Shown: one piece after another, positions 27,609 through 38,045 of the stretch | How positions within the stretch are numbered: the first letter of the stretch is position 1 | Layout of the letters: the number at the start of each line of letters is the position of its first letter | NCBI GenBank assembly: GCA_025359135.1 | Contig: JANYHJ010000168.1 | Location: forward strand, 62,001-126,000 | Source: Gemmatimonadota bacterium | GTDB lineage: Bacteria; Gemmatimonadota; Gemmatimonadetes; Gemmatimonadales; Gemmatimonadaceae | Length of the DNA stretch: 64,000 bases | Direction of reading: 5' to 3' | Notes under the pieces: generated by a model | The model's input: only the letters and a program-made list of their open reading frames with translations | Told to the model about the DNA's origin: nothing | Database searches by the model: none | Made by a program: the position numbers and the translations under genes

Positions 27609-30362
27609 ATGAACAGCCTGAACCGGCATTCCCGCCGCGTGTCGCGCCGTGCATCGTACGGCATGAAACCTCCGATATCGGCGCGCCGCCTGGACCGCGC
27701 ACTCGCCACGCTCCTGCTCGCTCTCCCCTTCCTCGTCGCGCCCACCGCCCTCGGCGCCCAGCTCGCTCGCTACGACGTACTCTTGAAGGGTGGCACCGTG
27801 GTCGATGGCAGCGGCGGCGCGCCGTTCGTCGCCGATGTGGCCATCTCGGGCGGCACCATCGTGCGCGTCTCGCGCGACCCGATCGCACCGTCCAACGGCC
27901 TGCGGGTGATCGACGCACGCGGGCTGGTCGTCGCGCCCGGCTTCGTCGACTCGCACGACCACACGCAGGACATCGCCTCGTCACCGCTGGCGGAGAACTT
28001 CCTGCGCCAGGGCGTGACCACCGTCGTGGCGTCCCTCCACTCCGGCGACCTGCCGTGGCCGTTGGCCGAACACGCGGCGTCGCTCCGCATCGCGCCCAAC
28101 ATCGGCTTCTTTGCCGGGCATGGCTGGATCCGGAAGCGCGTGCTCGGACTCGACAATCGCGCGCCGACGGCGGCGGAACTCGCGCACATGACCGCGCTTG
28201 TGGACAGCGCGATGCGCCAAGGCGCACTCGGGTTGAGCAGCGGTCTCGAATACCTGCCGGGCACCTTCGCGAAGACCGACGAACTTGTGGCGATGGCGCG
28301 CGTGGTCAAACCGTACGGTGGGAGCTACGTCACGCACATGCGCGACGAGGGGTCGGAGCTGCTCGCGTCCATCCGGGAAGTCATCGCGATTGCGCAGGGC
28401 GCTGGCGTGAGCGCGCAGATCCACCACATCAAGAGCAGCGGCGCCGCCAACTTCGGTGGCAGCGTGCGGGCGCTCGCGCTCATCGATTCGGCGCGTGCCG
28501 CAGGACTCGACCTCGCCTTCGACCTCTATCCGTACACGGCGTTCAACACGTACGGCGACCTCCTGCTGCCGTCGTGGGCGCTCGAGGGTGGGCGTGACGC
28601 CTTCGTCGCCCGCATGCGCGACCCTGCGCAGCGCGCCAAGGCCGAGTCGGAGATGGGACGCATCTTCCGCGAGCAGGCGGGACGCGATCTGACGAGCATC
28701 CAGTTCTCGAGCATTCCGCAGGCGCCCGAGTACGCGGGGCGCACGCTCGCCGACTATGCGCGTGACCGCGGCAAGCCGAACACGATCGAGGCCGGCATCC
28801 CGCTCATCGTCGACCTGATGATCGCCGGGCGCTTCACCGCCATCTACCACGCCATGGACGAGGCCGACGTCCGCCGCTTCCTCGCGCATCCCGCCGCGAT
28901 GGTCGAGAGCGACGGGGATCTCGTGGGCTACGGCGTCGGCTTCCCGCATCCGCGGGCGTACGGGAGCTTTCCGCGTGTGCTCGCGCGCTACGTGCGCGAC
29001 GAGAAGCTGCTCACGCTGCCCGTCGCGATCGCGAAGATGACGCGCATGCCGGCGGAACGGATCGGGCAGATGGACCTGGGGCTCGTGCGCGAAGGGATGC
29101 GTGCGGATCTCACGGTGTTCAACGCCGACCAGGTGCGCGACCTGAGCACGTTCACGGAGCCGCACCACTACGCGGCGGGCATTGTGCACGTGATCGTCAA
29201 CGGCGTGACCGTGATCCTTGGTGGTGCGCTGACCGGCTCGCTGCCGGGCCGGGTGTTGACGCGCGCAGGGATCAGCATTGCCGCGGCCAACCGCGCGGCG
29301 CCCGGCGCGAAGCCACCGATGTCGCTCGACTCGATCCGCGGCCGCGTGCGCGACTGGCAGAAGATCGCGAACCGCGAGGGGATCGACACGCTCGTCGCGA
29401 TCCCGGTCAATGGTTCAACGCAGTGGGTGAGCGTGCGCGGTCGCAACCGCGCCAATCCGGTGATCGTGATGTTCCACGGCGGACCGGGCAGTGCGCTGAT
29501 GGGCGCGAGCTGGTCGTTCCAGTGGCCGTGGGAAGATCACTTCACCGTGGTGCAATGGGAGCAGCGTGGCGTCGGGAAGAACTTCGTCACGGCCGACACG
29601 GCGGCGTTGCGTCCGACGATGACGGGCGAACAACACGTGAAGGACGCCGAAGTCGTCGTCAACTGGGTGCGCCAGACACTGCACAAGAAGAAGGTGGTGG
29701 TCATGGGCGTCTCGTGGGGCACGCTCATCGGGGCGATGCTGGCGCAGAAGCATCCCGAGCTGCTCAATGCCTACGTCGGCGTGGGTCAGGGCGTCGCGGA
29801 TGCCGACGAGAAGGTCGGCTACCTTCGCACGCTGCAGATCGCCACGCTCAGGCGGGACACCGCGGCACTGCGCGAACTGAAGAGCATCGCGCCCTACCCC
29901 GCGGCCAACGGGAACATCACGCTCGACCAGGCCATCACGATGCGTCGCTGGGCGCGGAAGTACGACGGCGGCTGGTACGGCCATCCGGACTTCCGGCTCT
30001 ACTTCACGCTGCCGGAGTGGTCGTCCGCGTACAGTGACGCCGAGTTCGACGGCTACTTCGCCGGCGTGCGTTGGGCGGGAGAAGTGATGATCGGCGGGCC
30101 CTCCAAGTTTGACCTCCACGATGTCGGCCGGGTGTATCGCACCCCGATGCTCGTGCTGGAAGGGCGACACGACCTGCACACCCCATGGGCGTCGGCGCAA
30201 GCGTGGACGGGATGGATCCAGTCGCCGCGCACCCGCTTCATCACGTTCGAGCGCAGCGGGCACTTCCCGTTTCTCGAGGAGCCGGGGCGGTTTCTCGAGG
30301 TGCTGCTCAAGGAGGTACTGCCGCTGACGGAGGGGACGGCGACGTTCACGCGCGATCCGTAG
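27609..30362 (+). CDS. Exported fusion: D-aminoacylase-type amidohydrolase plus proline-iminopeptidase-type alpha/beta hydrolase
   Basis: A 917-residue two-enzyme fusion, exported by a signal peptide (second start M19, ...LATLLLALPFLVAPTALGAQ). Residues about 52-550 form a D-aminoacylase-like amidohydrolase: VDSHDHTQD for metals, the conserved YVTHMRDEG, HHIKSSG and VESDGD, and the composite-domain ending SLPGRVLTR at about 543. After a short linker, residues about 580-917 form an alpha/beta hydrolase with oxyanion HGGPG at about 622, nucleophile Ser701 in GVSWGT, an aspartate in EGRHD and a histidine in RSGHFPF. Substrates could be N-acylated or D-amino-acid-containing peptides trimmed by both domains; that pairing is inferred. 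Monocistronic and divergent from the DUF6624 gene. Confidence 0.85.
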   Translation: MNSLNRHSRRVSRRASYGMKPPISARRLDRALATLLLALPFLVAPTALGAQLARYDVLLKGGTVVDGSGGAPFVADVAISGGTIVRVSRDPIAPSNGLRVIDARGLVVAPGFVDSHDHTQDIASSPLAENFLRQGVTTVVASLHSGDLPWPLAEHAASLRIAPNIGFFAGHGWIRKRVLGLDNRAPTAAELAHMTALVDSAMRQGALGLSSGLEYLPGTFAKTDELVAMARVVKPYGGSYVTHMRDEGSELLASIREVIAIAQGAGVSAQIHHIKSSGAANFGGSVRALALIDSARAAGLDLAFDLYPYTAFNTYGDLLLPSWALEGGRDAFVARMRDPAQRAKAESEMGRIFREQAGRDLTSIQFSSIPQAPEYAGRTLADYARDRGKPNTIEAGIPLIVDLMIAGRFTAIYHAMDEADVRRFLAHPAAMVESDGDLVGYGVGFPHPRAYGSFPRVLARYVRDEKLLTLPVAIAKMTRMPAERIGQMDLGLVREGMRADLTVFNADQVRDLSTFTEPHHYAAGIVHVIVNGVTVILGGALTGSLPGRVLTRAGISIAAANRAAPGAKPPMSLDSIRGRVRDWQKIANREGIDTLVAIPVNGSTQWVSVRGRNRANPVIVMFHGGPGSALMGASWSFQWPWEDHFTVVQWEQRGVGKNFVTADTAALRPTMTGEQHVKDAEVVVNWVRQTLHKKKVVVMGVSWGTLIGAMLAQKHPELLNAYVGVGQGVADADEKVGYLRTLQIATLRRDTAALRELKSIAPYPAANGNITLDQAITMRRWARKYDGGWYGHPDFRLYFTLPEWSSAYSDAEFDGYFAGVRWAGEVMIGGPSKFDLHDVGRVYRTPMLVLEGRHDLHTPWASAQAWTGWIQSPRTRFITFERSGHFPFLEEPGRFLEVLLKEVLPLTEGTATFTRDP

Positions 30363-30392
30363 CCTTGTCGTCCTGAGCGTGGCGAGCGTCTT

Positions 30393-30470
30393 GTCGTCCT
30401 GAGCGCAGCGAAGGACCCGCTTCTCGCTCCCGGACCGCGCAAGCAGGTCCTTCGCTTCGCTCCGGACGAC
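30393..30470. repeat. Dispersed palindromic repeat, copy 2
   Basis: Outer arms GTCGTCCTGAGCGCAGCGAA (30393-30412) and its near-complement ending CGGACGAC (30470), with inner ACCCGCTT and AAGCAGGT blocks, match the element at 11025-11101. A partial extra left half (CTTGTCGTCCTGAGCG, 30364-30379) precedes it. It lies between the fusion hydrolase stop and tRNA-Asn and could terminate or stabilise that transcript. Confidence 0.75.
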
Positions 30471-30511
30471 GCACGCCCGATCCGCATGCGGACCGGGCGT
30501 TCGACTTTCAG

Positions 30512-30584
30512 CTGGGGCGGGTGGACTCGAACCACCAACTTTCCGGTTAACAGCCGGACGGTCTGCCAATTGACCTACACCCCA
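30512..30584 (-). tRNA. tRNA-Asn (GTT)
   Basis: On the minus strand the sequence starts TGGGGTGTAGGTCAATTGGC and folds as a standard cloverleaf. The acceptor arms are TGGGGTG/CGCCCCA. The anticodon loop is CTGTTAA, giving anticodon GTT (asparagine). The T loop is GTTCGAGTC and the discriminator base is G. The 3' CCA is not encoded. It is upstream of dut on the same strand, alone, with no sign of an integrated element at its 3' end. Confidence 0.96.
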
Positions 30585-30698
30585 AGGGTCGGGTGCGCGC
30601 ACCCGACAGAGGGAGATTCGGCAACTACGCGTCAAAAAACAAGCGGACAACCGGCGACTGTCGGGTCACGATTCACCGCCGTTCGCCTGAGCTCGCTT

Positions 30699-30727
30699 GG
30701 GGGTCGCCGGGGGTCGCCGGGGGTCGC
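30699..30727. repeat. Short tandem repeat of GGGGTCGCCG
   Basis: About three direct copies of a 10-base unit (GGGGTCGCCG) lie just downstream of the dut stop codon. The last copy runs into GGGGTCGCCCCC, which could form a small hairpin. It is a likely replication-slippage site with no evident function. Confidence 0.7.
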
Positions 30728-30737
30728 CCCCGCGACG

Positions 30738-31232
30738 TCAGCGCCCCGTGCTGCCGAACCCGCCCGCACCGCGCGCCGTTTCCCCCAGCGCGCTCGCCTC
30801 CGTGAGCACCGGCGCCTCGAATCGCGCGAACACCAGCTGCGCGATGCGCTCACCGCGCTTGAACGTCACTGCGTCGGTGCCGCCGTTCTGCATGATGACC
30901 TTGAGCTCGCCGCGGTAGTCGGGGTCGATCGTGCCCGGTGCATTGGGCAGCGTGATCCCGTGCTTGAGCGCGAGCCCCGAGCGCGGGCGTACCTGCATCT
31001 CCATCCCCTCGGGCAGCTCGACGGCGAGCCCGGTGGCCACCGCGCGTCGCTCACCAGGCGCGAGCACGAAGTCTGGCTCGGCTGAACTGACGTCGTAGCC
31101 CGCCGCGTGCGCCGTCGCGCGCGAGGGCAGCGGCAGGTCGAGGTTGTGCGCGAGGCGCTGGATGCGCACGACGGCGGAGGCATCGCGGCGTCCGCCGTCC
31201 ACGCCAGCGCCCGCACCGGCGCCGTAGCTCAC
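30738..31232 (-). CDS. dut: Deoxyuridine triphosphatase (dUTPase)
   Basis: Hydrolyses dUTP to dUMP, keeping uracil out of DNA. All five trimeric-dUTPase motifs are present: [46 protein letters not shown] and the C-terminal [11 protein letters not shown]. The start is ambiguous. GTG 31232 overlaps the ald stop as GTGA and gives 164 residues with a Gly/Ala-rich 20-residue leader. GTG 31169 gives the usual ~143. I use the coupled start. It is the last gene of rpsO-pnp-M16-ald-dut. Confidence 0.9.
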   Translation of the reverse strand: MSYGAGAGAGVDGGRRDASAVVRIQRLAHNLDLPLPSRATAHAAGYDVSSAEPDFVLAPGERRAVATGLAVELPEGMEMQVRPRSGLALKHGITLPNAPGTIDPDYRGELKVIMQNGGTDAVTFKRGERIAQLVFARFEAPVLTEASALGETARGAGGFGSTGR

Positions 31233-32344
31233 GCCAGGAACTGGTTCGGGTCCTTGAGCGGCAAACCGAACGATTCCGCCACCGCCGGATACGTGACGTG
31301 TCCGTCGGTCATGTTGAGCCCCTTCCGGAGCGCGGCGTTGTCGGTGAGCGCCTTCTTCCATCCCTTGTTGGCCAGCTCGAGCGCATAGCGCAGCGTGGCG
31401 TTGGTGAGCGCGAGCGTGCTCGTGCGCGGCACGCCGCCCGGCATGTTGGCCACGCCGTAGTGGATCACGCCGTCGACGACATACGTCGGGTTCTCGTGTG
31501 TCGTCGGCTTGATGGTCTCCACGCACCCGCCCTGGTCCACCGCCACGTCCACGATCACCGAGCCGGGGCGCATGACCTTCAAGTCCTCGCGCTTGATGAG
31601 CTTGGGCGCCTTCGCGCCGGGGATCAGCACGCCACCGATCACCAGGTCCGCCGTCGCGATCTGCTCGAGGATGTTCTGGTGGTTCGAGTAGATGAGCGTG
31701 ACGTTGGCCGGCATGACGTCACTCAGGTAGCGCAGACGCTCAAGGCTGGTGTCGAGCACGGTGACCTTGGCGCCCAGGCCCGCGGCCATCTTCGCGGCGT
31801 TAATGCCGACGATGCCGCCGCCCAGGATCACGACCTTCGCTGGTGCCACCCCGGGCACGCCGCCCAGCAGCACGCCGCGTCCGCCGAAGAGCTTCTCGAG
31901 GTACTTGGCGCCTTCCTGCACCGCCATGCGACCCGCCACTTCGCTCATCGGCGTGAGCAGCGGCAGTTCGCGGCTCGGCAGCTCCACCGTCTCGTACGCG
32001 ATGCAGGTGGCGCCACTCGCGATGTGCGCGCGCGTCAGCTTCTCGTCGGCGGCAAAGTGGAAGTAGGTGAAGAGCACCTGGCCGCGACGCATGTGCGGCC
32101 ATTCCTTCTCGATCGGCTCCTTGACCTTCATGATCATGTCGGCGGCCTTCCAGACGCTCGCCGCATCCGGGGCGATCTTCGCGCCGACCACCGTGTACTG
32201 CGCATCGCTGAACCCGCTGCCTTCGCCGCCCGTGGTCTCGACCAACACCTCGTGGCCGGCGGCCACGAACGCTTCAGCGCCCGCCGGGACCAGCGCGACG
32301 CGATTCTCGTTCGTCTTGATTTCCTTCGGGACGCCGATCAGCAT
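31229..32344 (-). CDS. ald: Alanine dehydrogenase
   Basis: NAD-dependent enzyme interconverting L-alanine and pyruvate plus ammonia. The 371-residue length is typical. It opens [20 protein letters not shown]. The substrate lysine lies in MIMKVKEPI and the catalytic histidine in [10 protein letters not shown]. The NAD-binding motif is [22 protein letters not shown], and [15 protein letters not shown] is the family signature near the C-terminus. It lies 61 bases after the M16 peptidase gene and overlaps dut. It could feed alanine from peptide breakdown into central metabolism. Confidence 0.95.
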   Translation of the reverse strand: MLIGVPKEIKTNENRVALVPAGAEAFVAAGHEVLVETTGGEGSGFSDAQYTVVGAKIAPDAASVWKAADMIMKVKEPIEKEWPHMRRGQVLFTYFHFAADEKLTRAHIASGATCIAYETVELPSRELPLLTPMSEVAGRMAVQEGAKYLEKLFGGRGVLLGGVPGVAPAKVVILGGGIVGINAAKMAAGLGAKVTVLDTSLERLRYLSDVMPANVTLIYSNHQNILEQIATADLVIGGVLIPGAKAPKLIKREDLKVMRPGSVIVDVAVDQGGCVETIKPTTHENPTYVVDGVIHYGVANMPGGVPRTSTLALTNATLRYALELANKGWKKALTDNAALRKGLNMTDGHVTYPAVAESFGLPLKDPNQFLA

Positions 32345-32405
32345 CGTCAGCTCACTTGTGGTCCAGGTTGACAGCCGGCGCTCATCCGAGCGCGCAGCCT
32401 GAAGA

Positions 32406-33670
32406 TCACGCCAGCGGCCCGAGTCGGACGGTCGTCTGCCGATCCGGGTTGAAGAAATCCTCGCACACCGAGCGGGTCTCCGCCACCGTCACTGCCTCGA
32501 TGTCGGCCAGCACGCCGTCGAGGTCCTGCCACGGCTTCCCATAGAGCTCCGACGCCGCCGCCCGGTACATCCGGCTCGACACGCCTTCCATCGAGAGCGT
32601 CACCTGCCCCTTGAGCTGCCGCTTGGCCAGCGCCAGATCGGCGTCCGACAACCCCTCCACGGAGAGTCGCCCCAACTCTTCGCGCACCACGCGCTCGGCG
32701 TCCGCACACGTCTCCGGGCCACTGCCCAGATAGACACCATGCAACCCGGCGCCGAGGTAGAACTCGGTGAAGGTGTGCACGGTGTAGGCGAGCCCCAAGT
32801 CCTCGCGCACGCGCTGGAAGAGCCGCGAGCTCATGCCGTCACCGAGGAGCATCGAGACGAGCCCGAACGCCTGCCGGCGCGTGTCGTTGTTCGTGATCGC
32901 GCGCGACCCCATCACGAGGTGCACCTGCGATCCCTCACGGTCGCGCACCACGGTCGTGGCCGGCGCGATCGGCGGCGCCGGCGGCAACGGTGGAAGCACG
33001 GCGCCGTGACTCGCCTGCGCGAGCCAGCCCGCCTTCTCGAGCGCCTCGAGCAGCCGTTCGTGTTCGATGTTGCCACTGGCCGCCACGACGATGAGCGACG
33101 GCCGATAGGCCCGGTCGTGCAACGCACGCACGGTGTCGATCCCCATCGCCTTGATCGTCGCGCGCGTGCCGAGGATCGTGTTGCCGTACGGCGACGCACC
33201 GAAGATCGCGTCGTTGTGGAGCTCGAAGACGAGATCATCCGGCTGGTCTTCCACCGACGCGATCTCCTCGAGGATCACCTTCCGCTCGAGCTTGAGGTCG
33301 CTCTCGCGCAGCATCGGGTGGAAGATGAGCTCGCCGATGACGCGCGCCGCTTCATCCAGGTCCTCGTCGAGCACGCGCGCCTGGAAGGCGGTGTGGTCGC
33401 GCGACGTGTAGGCGTCGAGCGAACCACCCAGCTGCTCGATGGAGAGCGCGATCTCCTGCGGCCCCATCGTGCGCGTGCCCTTGAACACGAGGTGTTCGAG
33501 GAAGTGCGAGACGCCCATGTCTGCAGCGGTCTCGTGAATGCTCGCCGAGCGCACCCACGCCCCCAACGCAACCGACCGTACGCCCGGGATGTGCTCCGAG
33601 AGTACGGTCAGTCCGTTGCTGCATACGGTGCGGCGAAGGCCCGTGGCCGGGCCGGACGCGATCACGCCCA

Positions 33671-33671
<1 letters not shown>
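32406..33671 (-). CDS. M16-family zinc peptidase (processing-protease type)
   Basis: A 421-residue single-unit M16B-type peptidase without a signal peptide. The inverted zinc motif HxxEH is complete as His56-Phe-Leu-Glu59-His60 in VSHFLEHLVFKGT, and the distal glutamate lies in RKVILEEIASVEDQPDD. The GTG start shares its first base with the TAG stop of pnp (TAGTG), so translation is probably coupled. A pnp-M16 pair is common in many bacteria. Both halves are present (RREGxS-like domain near the C-terminus), so it may act as a homodimer; its target is unknown. Confidence 0.92.
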
Positions 33672-35878
<2,207 letters not shown>

Positions 35879-35905
35879 GTTGGGAATTGCCTCGGAAATG
35901 CACGA

Positions 35906-35937
35906 ATCGCGCAGCCGCCCATTGGCGACTGCGCGAT
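35906..35937 (-). promoter_or_regulatory. Leader hairpin between rpsO and pnp
   Basis: The rpsO-pnp spacer holds a strong hairpin: ATCGCGCAG pairs with CTGCGCGAT (arms 35906-35914 and 35929-35937), extended inward by CGCC/GGCG with one mismatch. It ends 28 bases before the pnp start. In E. coli a hairpin at the same place is cut by RNase III and lets PNPase repress its own mRNA. The same control here is inferred from position and shape only. Confidence 0.55.
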
Positions 35938-35953
35938 GCAAGACGAACCGTGA

Positions 35954-36214
35954 TTAATAGCGGAGGCCAAGGTCCTGGATGATCTGGCGGTAGCCCGACG
36001 TGTCGGTCCGCTTGAGATAGTCCAGGAGTCGGCGGCGCTTGCCCACCATCTTGAGGAGTCCGCGGCGGCCGTGGTGATCCTTGGCGTGGGCGCGGAAGTG
36101 ATCCGTCAGATAGTTGATGCGCTCCGTGAGGACGGCGACCTGCACCTTGCTGGAGCCGGTGTCCGTTTCGTGGGCGCGGAACTTCTCGAGGGCGGCGCTC
36201 TTCGTAAATGCCAT
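35954..36214 (-). CDS. rpsO: 30S ribosomal protein S15
   Basis: Binds 16S rRNA early in small-subunit assembly. The 86-residue protein starts at ATG 36214 ([20 protein letters not shown]) and shows the family pattern [35 protein letters not shown] and [14 protein letters not shown] longer frame from 36244 adds ten residues without similarity. It heads the rpsO-pnp-M16-ald-dut operon. Confidence 0.97.
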   Translation of the reverse strand: MAFTKSAALEKFRAHETDTGSSKVQVAVLTERINYLTDHFRAHAKDHHGRRGLLKMVGKRRRLLDYLKRTDTSGYRQIIQDLGLRY

Positions 36215-36282
36215 AATTGGTTCGCTGCTCGTGCCCCCGGCCATCTACCGGGGCGGTGAATGAATTAGGTGCGTAGCCTCTT

Positions 36283-36311
36283 AACGTACCGAGACTTACG
36301 ACGATTTGCAA
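36283..36311 (-). promoter_or_regulatory. Candidate promoter of rpsO
   Basis: On the minus strand TTGCAA (36306-36311) is followed after 17 bases by TACGTT (36283-36288), in a locally A/T-richer part of the 200-base divergent spacer between rpsO and the M28 gene. The -10 match is weak. No similar plus-strand promoter for the M28 gene was recognised in the rest of this spacer. Confidence 0.4.
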
Positions 36312-36414
36312 GGGGCTTAGGCCGTGGCGAATGCAGCACCTGCTCCCTGCCCCGCGTAGCATCACCGAACATACCGGTAGCTGACCAACTCTTCGCCTCC
36401 TCCCACGGTTCCTT

Positions 36415-37962
36415 ATGCGCCTTGCAGCCGTCGCCCTCGTCGCTGTTGTTGGCCTCCCCGTCGTCGCCGCGCGCGCACAGGAGACGGTCGACGGCGCCAC
36501 CATCGCCCGCATCAAGGATGAAGCGCTGCAGCGCTCCCAGGTGATGGAGACGATGAGCTGGCTCACCGACGTGTACGGGCCGCGGCTCGCCAACTCGCCC
36601 AATATCCGCAAGGCGGCGGACTGGACCGTCACGCAGCTCAAGGGCTGGGGACTCGCCAACACGCACCTCGAGCCGTTCCAGAACTTCGGACGCGGCTGGG
36701 AGAATACGCGCTTCACCTTCGTGGCCGCCACGCCGCAGCCGTTCCCCATTCTCGCGTACCCGCGCGCGTGGAGCCCGGGCACCGACGGGCCGGTGAGCGG
36801 TGAGACGGTCGTGGTCCAGATCGACTCCGCCCCCGACTTCGAGAAGTACCGCGGCAAGCTCAAGGGCAAGTTCGTGTTGCTCGGCGCGCCGCGGCCGACA
36901 CCCGAGAGCGCGATCAATGCGCCGATGCGCTACAGCGACTCGGCGCTGATGGCGATCGCGGAACCGGCGGCGGCGAACCCGGCGCGGCAGGGAGTGCCGC
37001 GCGCTGGCGCGAACCCGGCGGCGTTCCAGTTCCCCGTGCAGCGTTACGCCTTCCTCGCTGGTGAGCAGGTGGCAGCCGTGCTGTTGCCCGCCCGCGGACA
37101 GGAAGGCACCGTCTTTACCGACAACGGCTTCCCGCGTGCGCCCGATGCGCCGCTGCAACCGCCGACCGTTCATGTGGCCATCGAGCACTTCGGCCGGCTC
37201 GCGCGCCTCGCGGCCAAGGGACTGCCGGTGACGCTCGAGCTCGACATGCGGAACCGGTTCACGACGGCTGACGAGAACTCGTTCAACATCATCGCCGAGA
37301 TCCCGGGCACGGACCCGAAGCTCAAGAACGAGGTGGTGATGCTGGGCGCGCACTTCGACTCGTGGCACGCCGGCACCGGTGCGACGGACAACGCCGCGGG
37401 TTCGGCCACGATGCTCGAGGCGGTGCGCATCATCAAGTCGCTGGGACTCAAGCCGAAGCGCACGATCCGCATCGCGCTCTGGGGTGCGGAGGAACAGGGA
37501 CTGATCGGATCGCGCAACTTCGTGCGCGCGCACTTCCGCGATTCCACCAATGCGCCCGACAAGCCGGAGTCGGCGGGGCTCGCCGGGTACTTCAACGTGG
37601 ACAACGGCTCCGGCAAGATCCGCGGCGTGTACATGCAGGGGAACGACGCCATGCGCCCGATCTTCGACGCCTGGATGGAGCCGTTCCGCTCGATGGGCAT
37701 GGCAACGCTGACCACGCGCAACACGGGCGGCACGGATCACCTCGCGTTCGACGCCGCGGGGATTCCGGGGTTCCAGTTCATCCAGGATCCGCTGCAATAC
37801 GACACGCGCACGCACCACTCGAACCAGGACGTCTACGAGCAGGTGCAGCCCGACGACATGAAGTTCAACGCTGCCGTGGTGGCGAGTTTCGTGTGGCAGA
37901 CGGCGCAGCGTTCGGAAAAGTTGCCGCGCAAGGCGCCGGCGCCGCCGCGGGTCACGCCGTAG
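36415..37962 (+). CDS. Exported M28-family zinc aminopeptidase
   Basis: A 515-residue exported peptidase: signal peptide MRLAAVALVAVVGLPVVAARAQ, a PA-type insert in the N-terminal half, then the M28 catalytic domain. Zinc ligands and catalytic residues fit the family: His313 in LGAHFDSWH, Asp325 in ATDNAAG, Glu359-Glu360 in GAEEQG, an aspartate in FNVDNGSG and the final histidine in THHSNQD. It probably releases N-terminal amino acids in the periplasm or outside. Monocistronic, with a terminator shared with the TonB receptor gene. Confidence 0.9.
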   Translation: MRLAAVALVAVVGLPVVAARAQETVDGATIARIKDEALQRSQVMETMSWLTDVYGPRLANSPNIRKAADWTVTQLKGWGLANTHLEPFQNFGRGWENTRFTFVAATPQPFPILAYPRAWSPGTDGPVSGETVVVQIDSAPDFEKYRGKLKGKFVLLGAPRPTPESAINAPMRYSDSALMAIAEPAAANPARQGVPRAGANPAAFQFPVQRYAFLAGEQVAAVLLPARGQEGTVFTDNGFPRAPDAPLQPPTVHVAIEHFGRLARLAAKGLPVTLELDMRNRFTTADENSFNIIAEIPGTDPKLKNEVVMLGAHFDSWHAGTGATDNAAGSATMLEAVRIIKSLGLKPKRTIRIALWGAEEQGLIGSRNFVRAHFRDSTNAPDKPESAGLAGYFNVDNGSGKIRGVYMQGNDAMRPIFDAWMEPFRSMGMATLTTRNTGGTDHLAFDAAGIPGFQFIQDPLQYDTRTHHSNQDVYEQVQPDDMKFNAAVVASFVWQTAQRSEKLPRKAPAPPRVTP

Positions 37963-37985
37963 CACCGCGGGCGGAGGTCAGAACG

Positions 37986-38024
37986 GAACGGCGGCGGCCA
38001 TCGCGAAGATGACCGCCGCCGTTC
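37986..38024. terminator. Bidirectional terminator between the M28 peptidase and TonB receptor
   Basis: A perfect 12-bp stem GAACGGCGGCGG (37986-37997) with CCGCCGCCGTTC (38013-38024) closes a 15-base loop. It is followed on the plus strand by TTGTTGG. It sits between the two converging stop codons. Confidence 0.75.
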
Positions 38025-38045
38025 TTGTTGGTCGATGCGCCCTGG

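Noticed and set aside
30512-30584. tRNA-Asn as an integration site for a mobile element
   Set aside because: No integrase, direct repeat of the tRNA 3' end or foreign gene block flanks it.
36265-37965. Minus-strand open frame of about 566 codons opposite the M28 peptidase
   Set aside because: The M28 catalytic residues lie on the plus strand and the mirror frame has no recognisable features.
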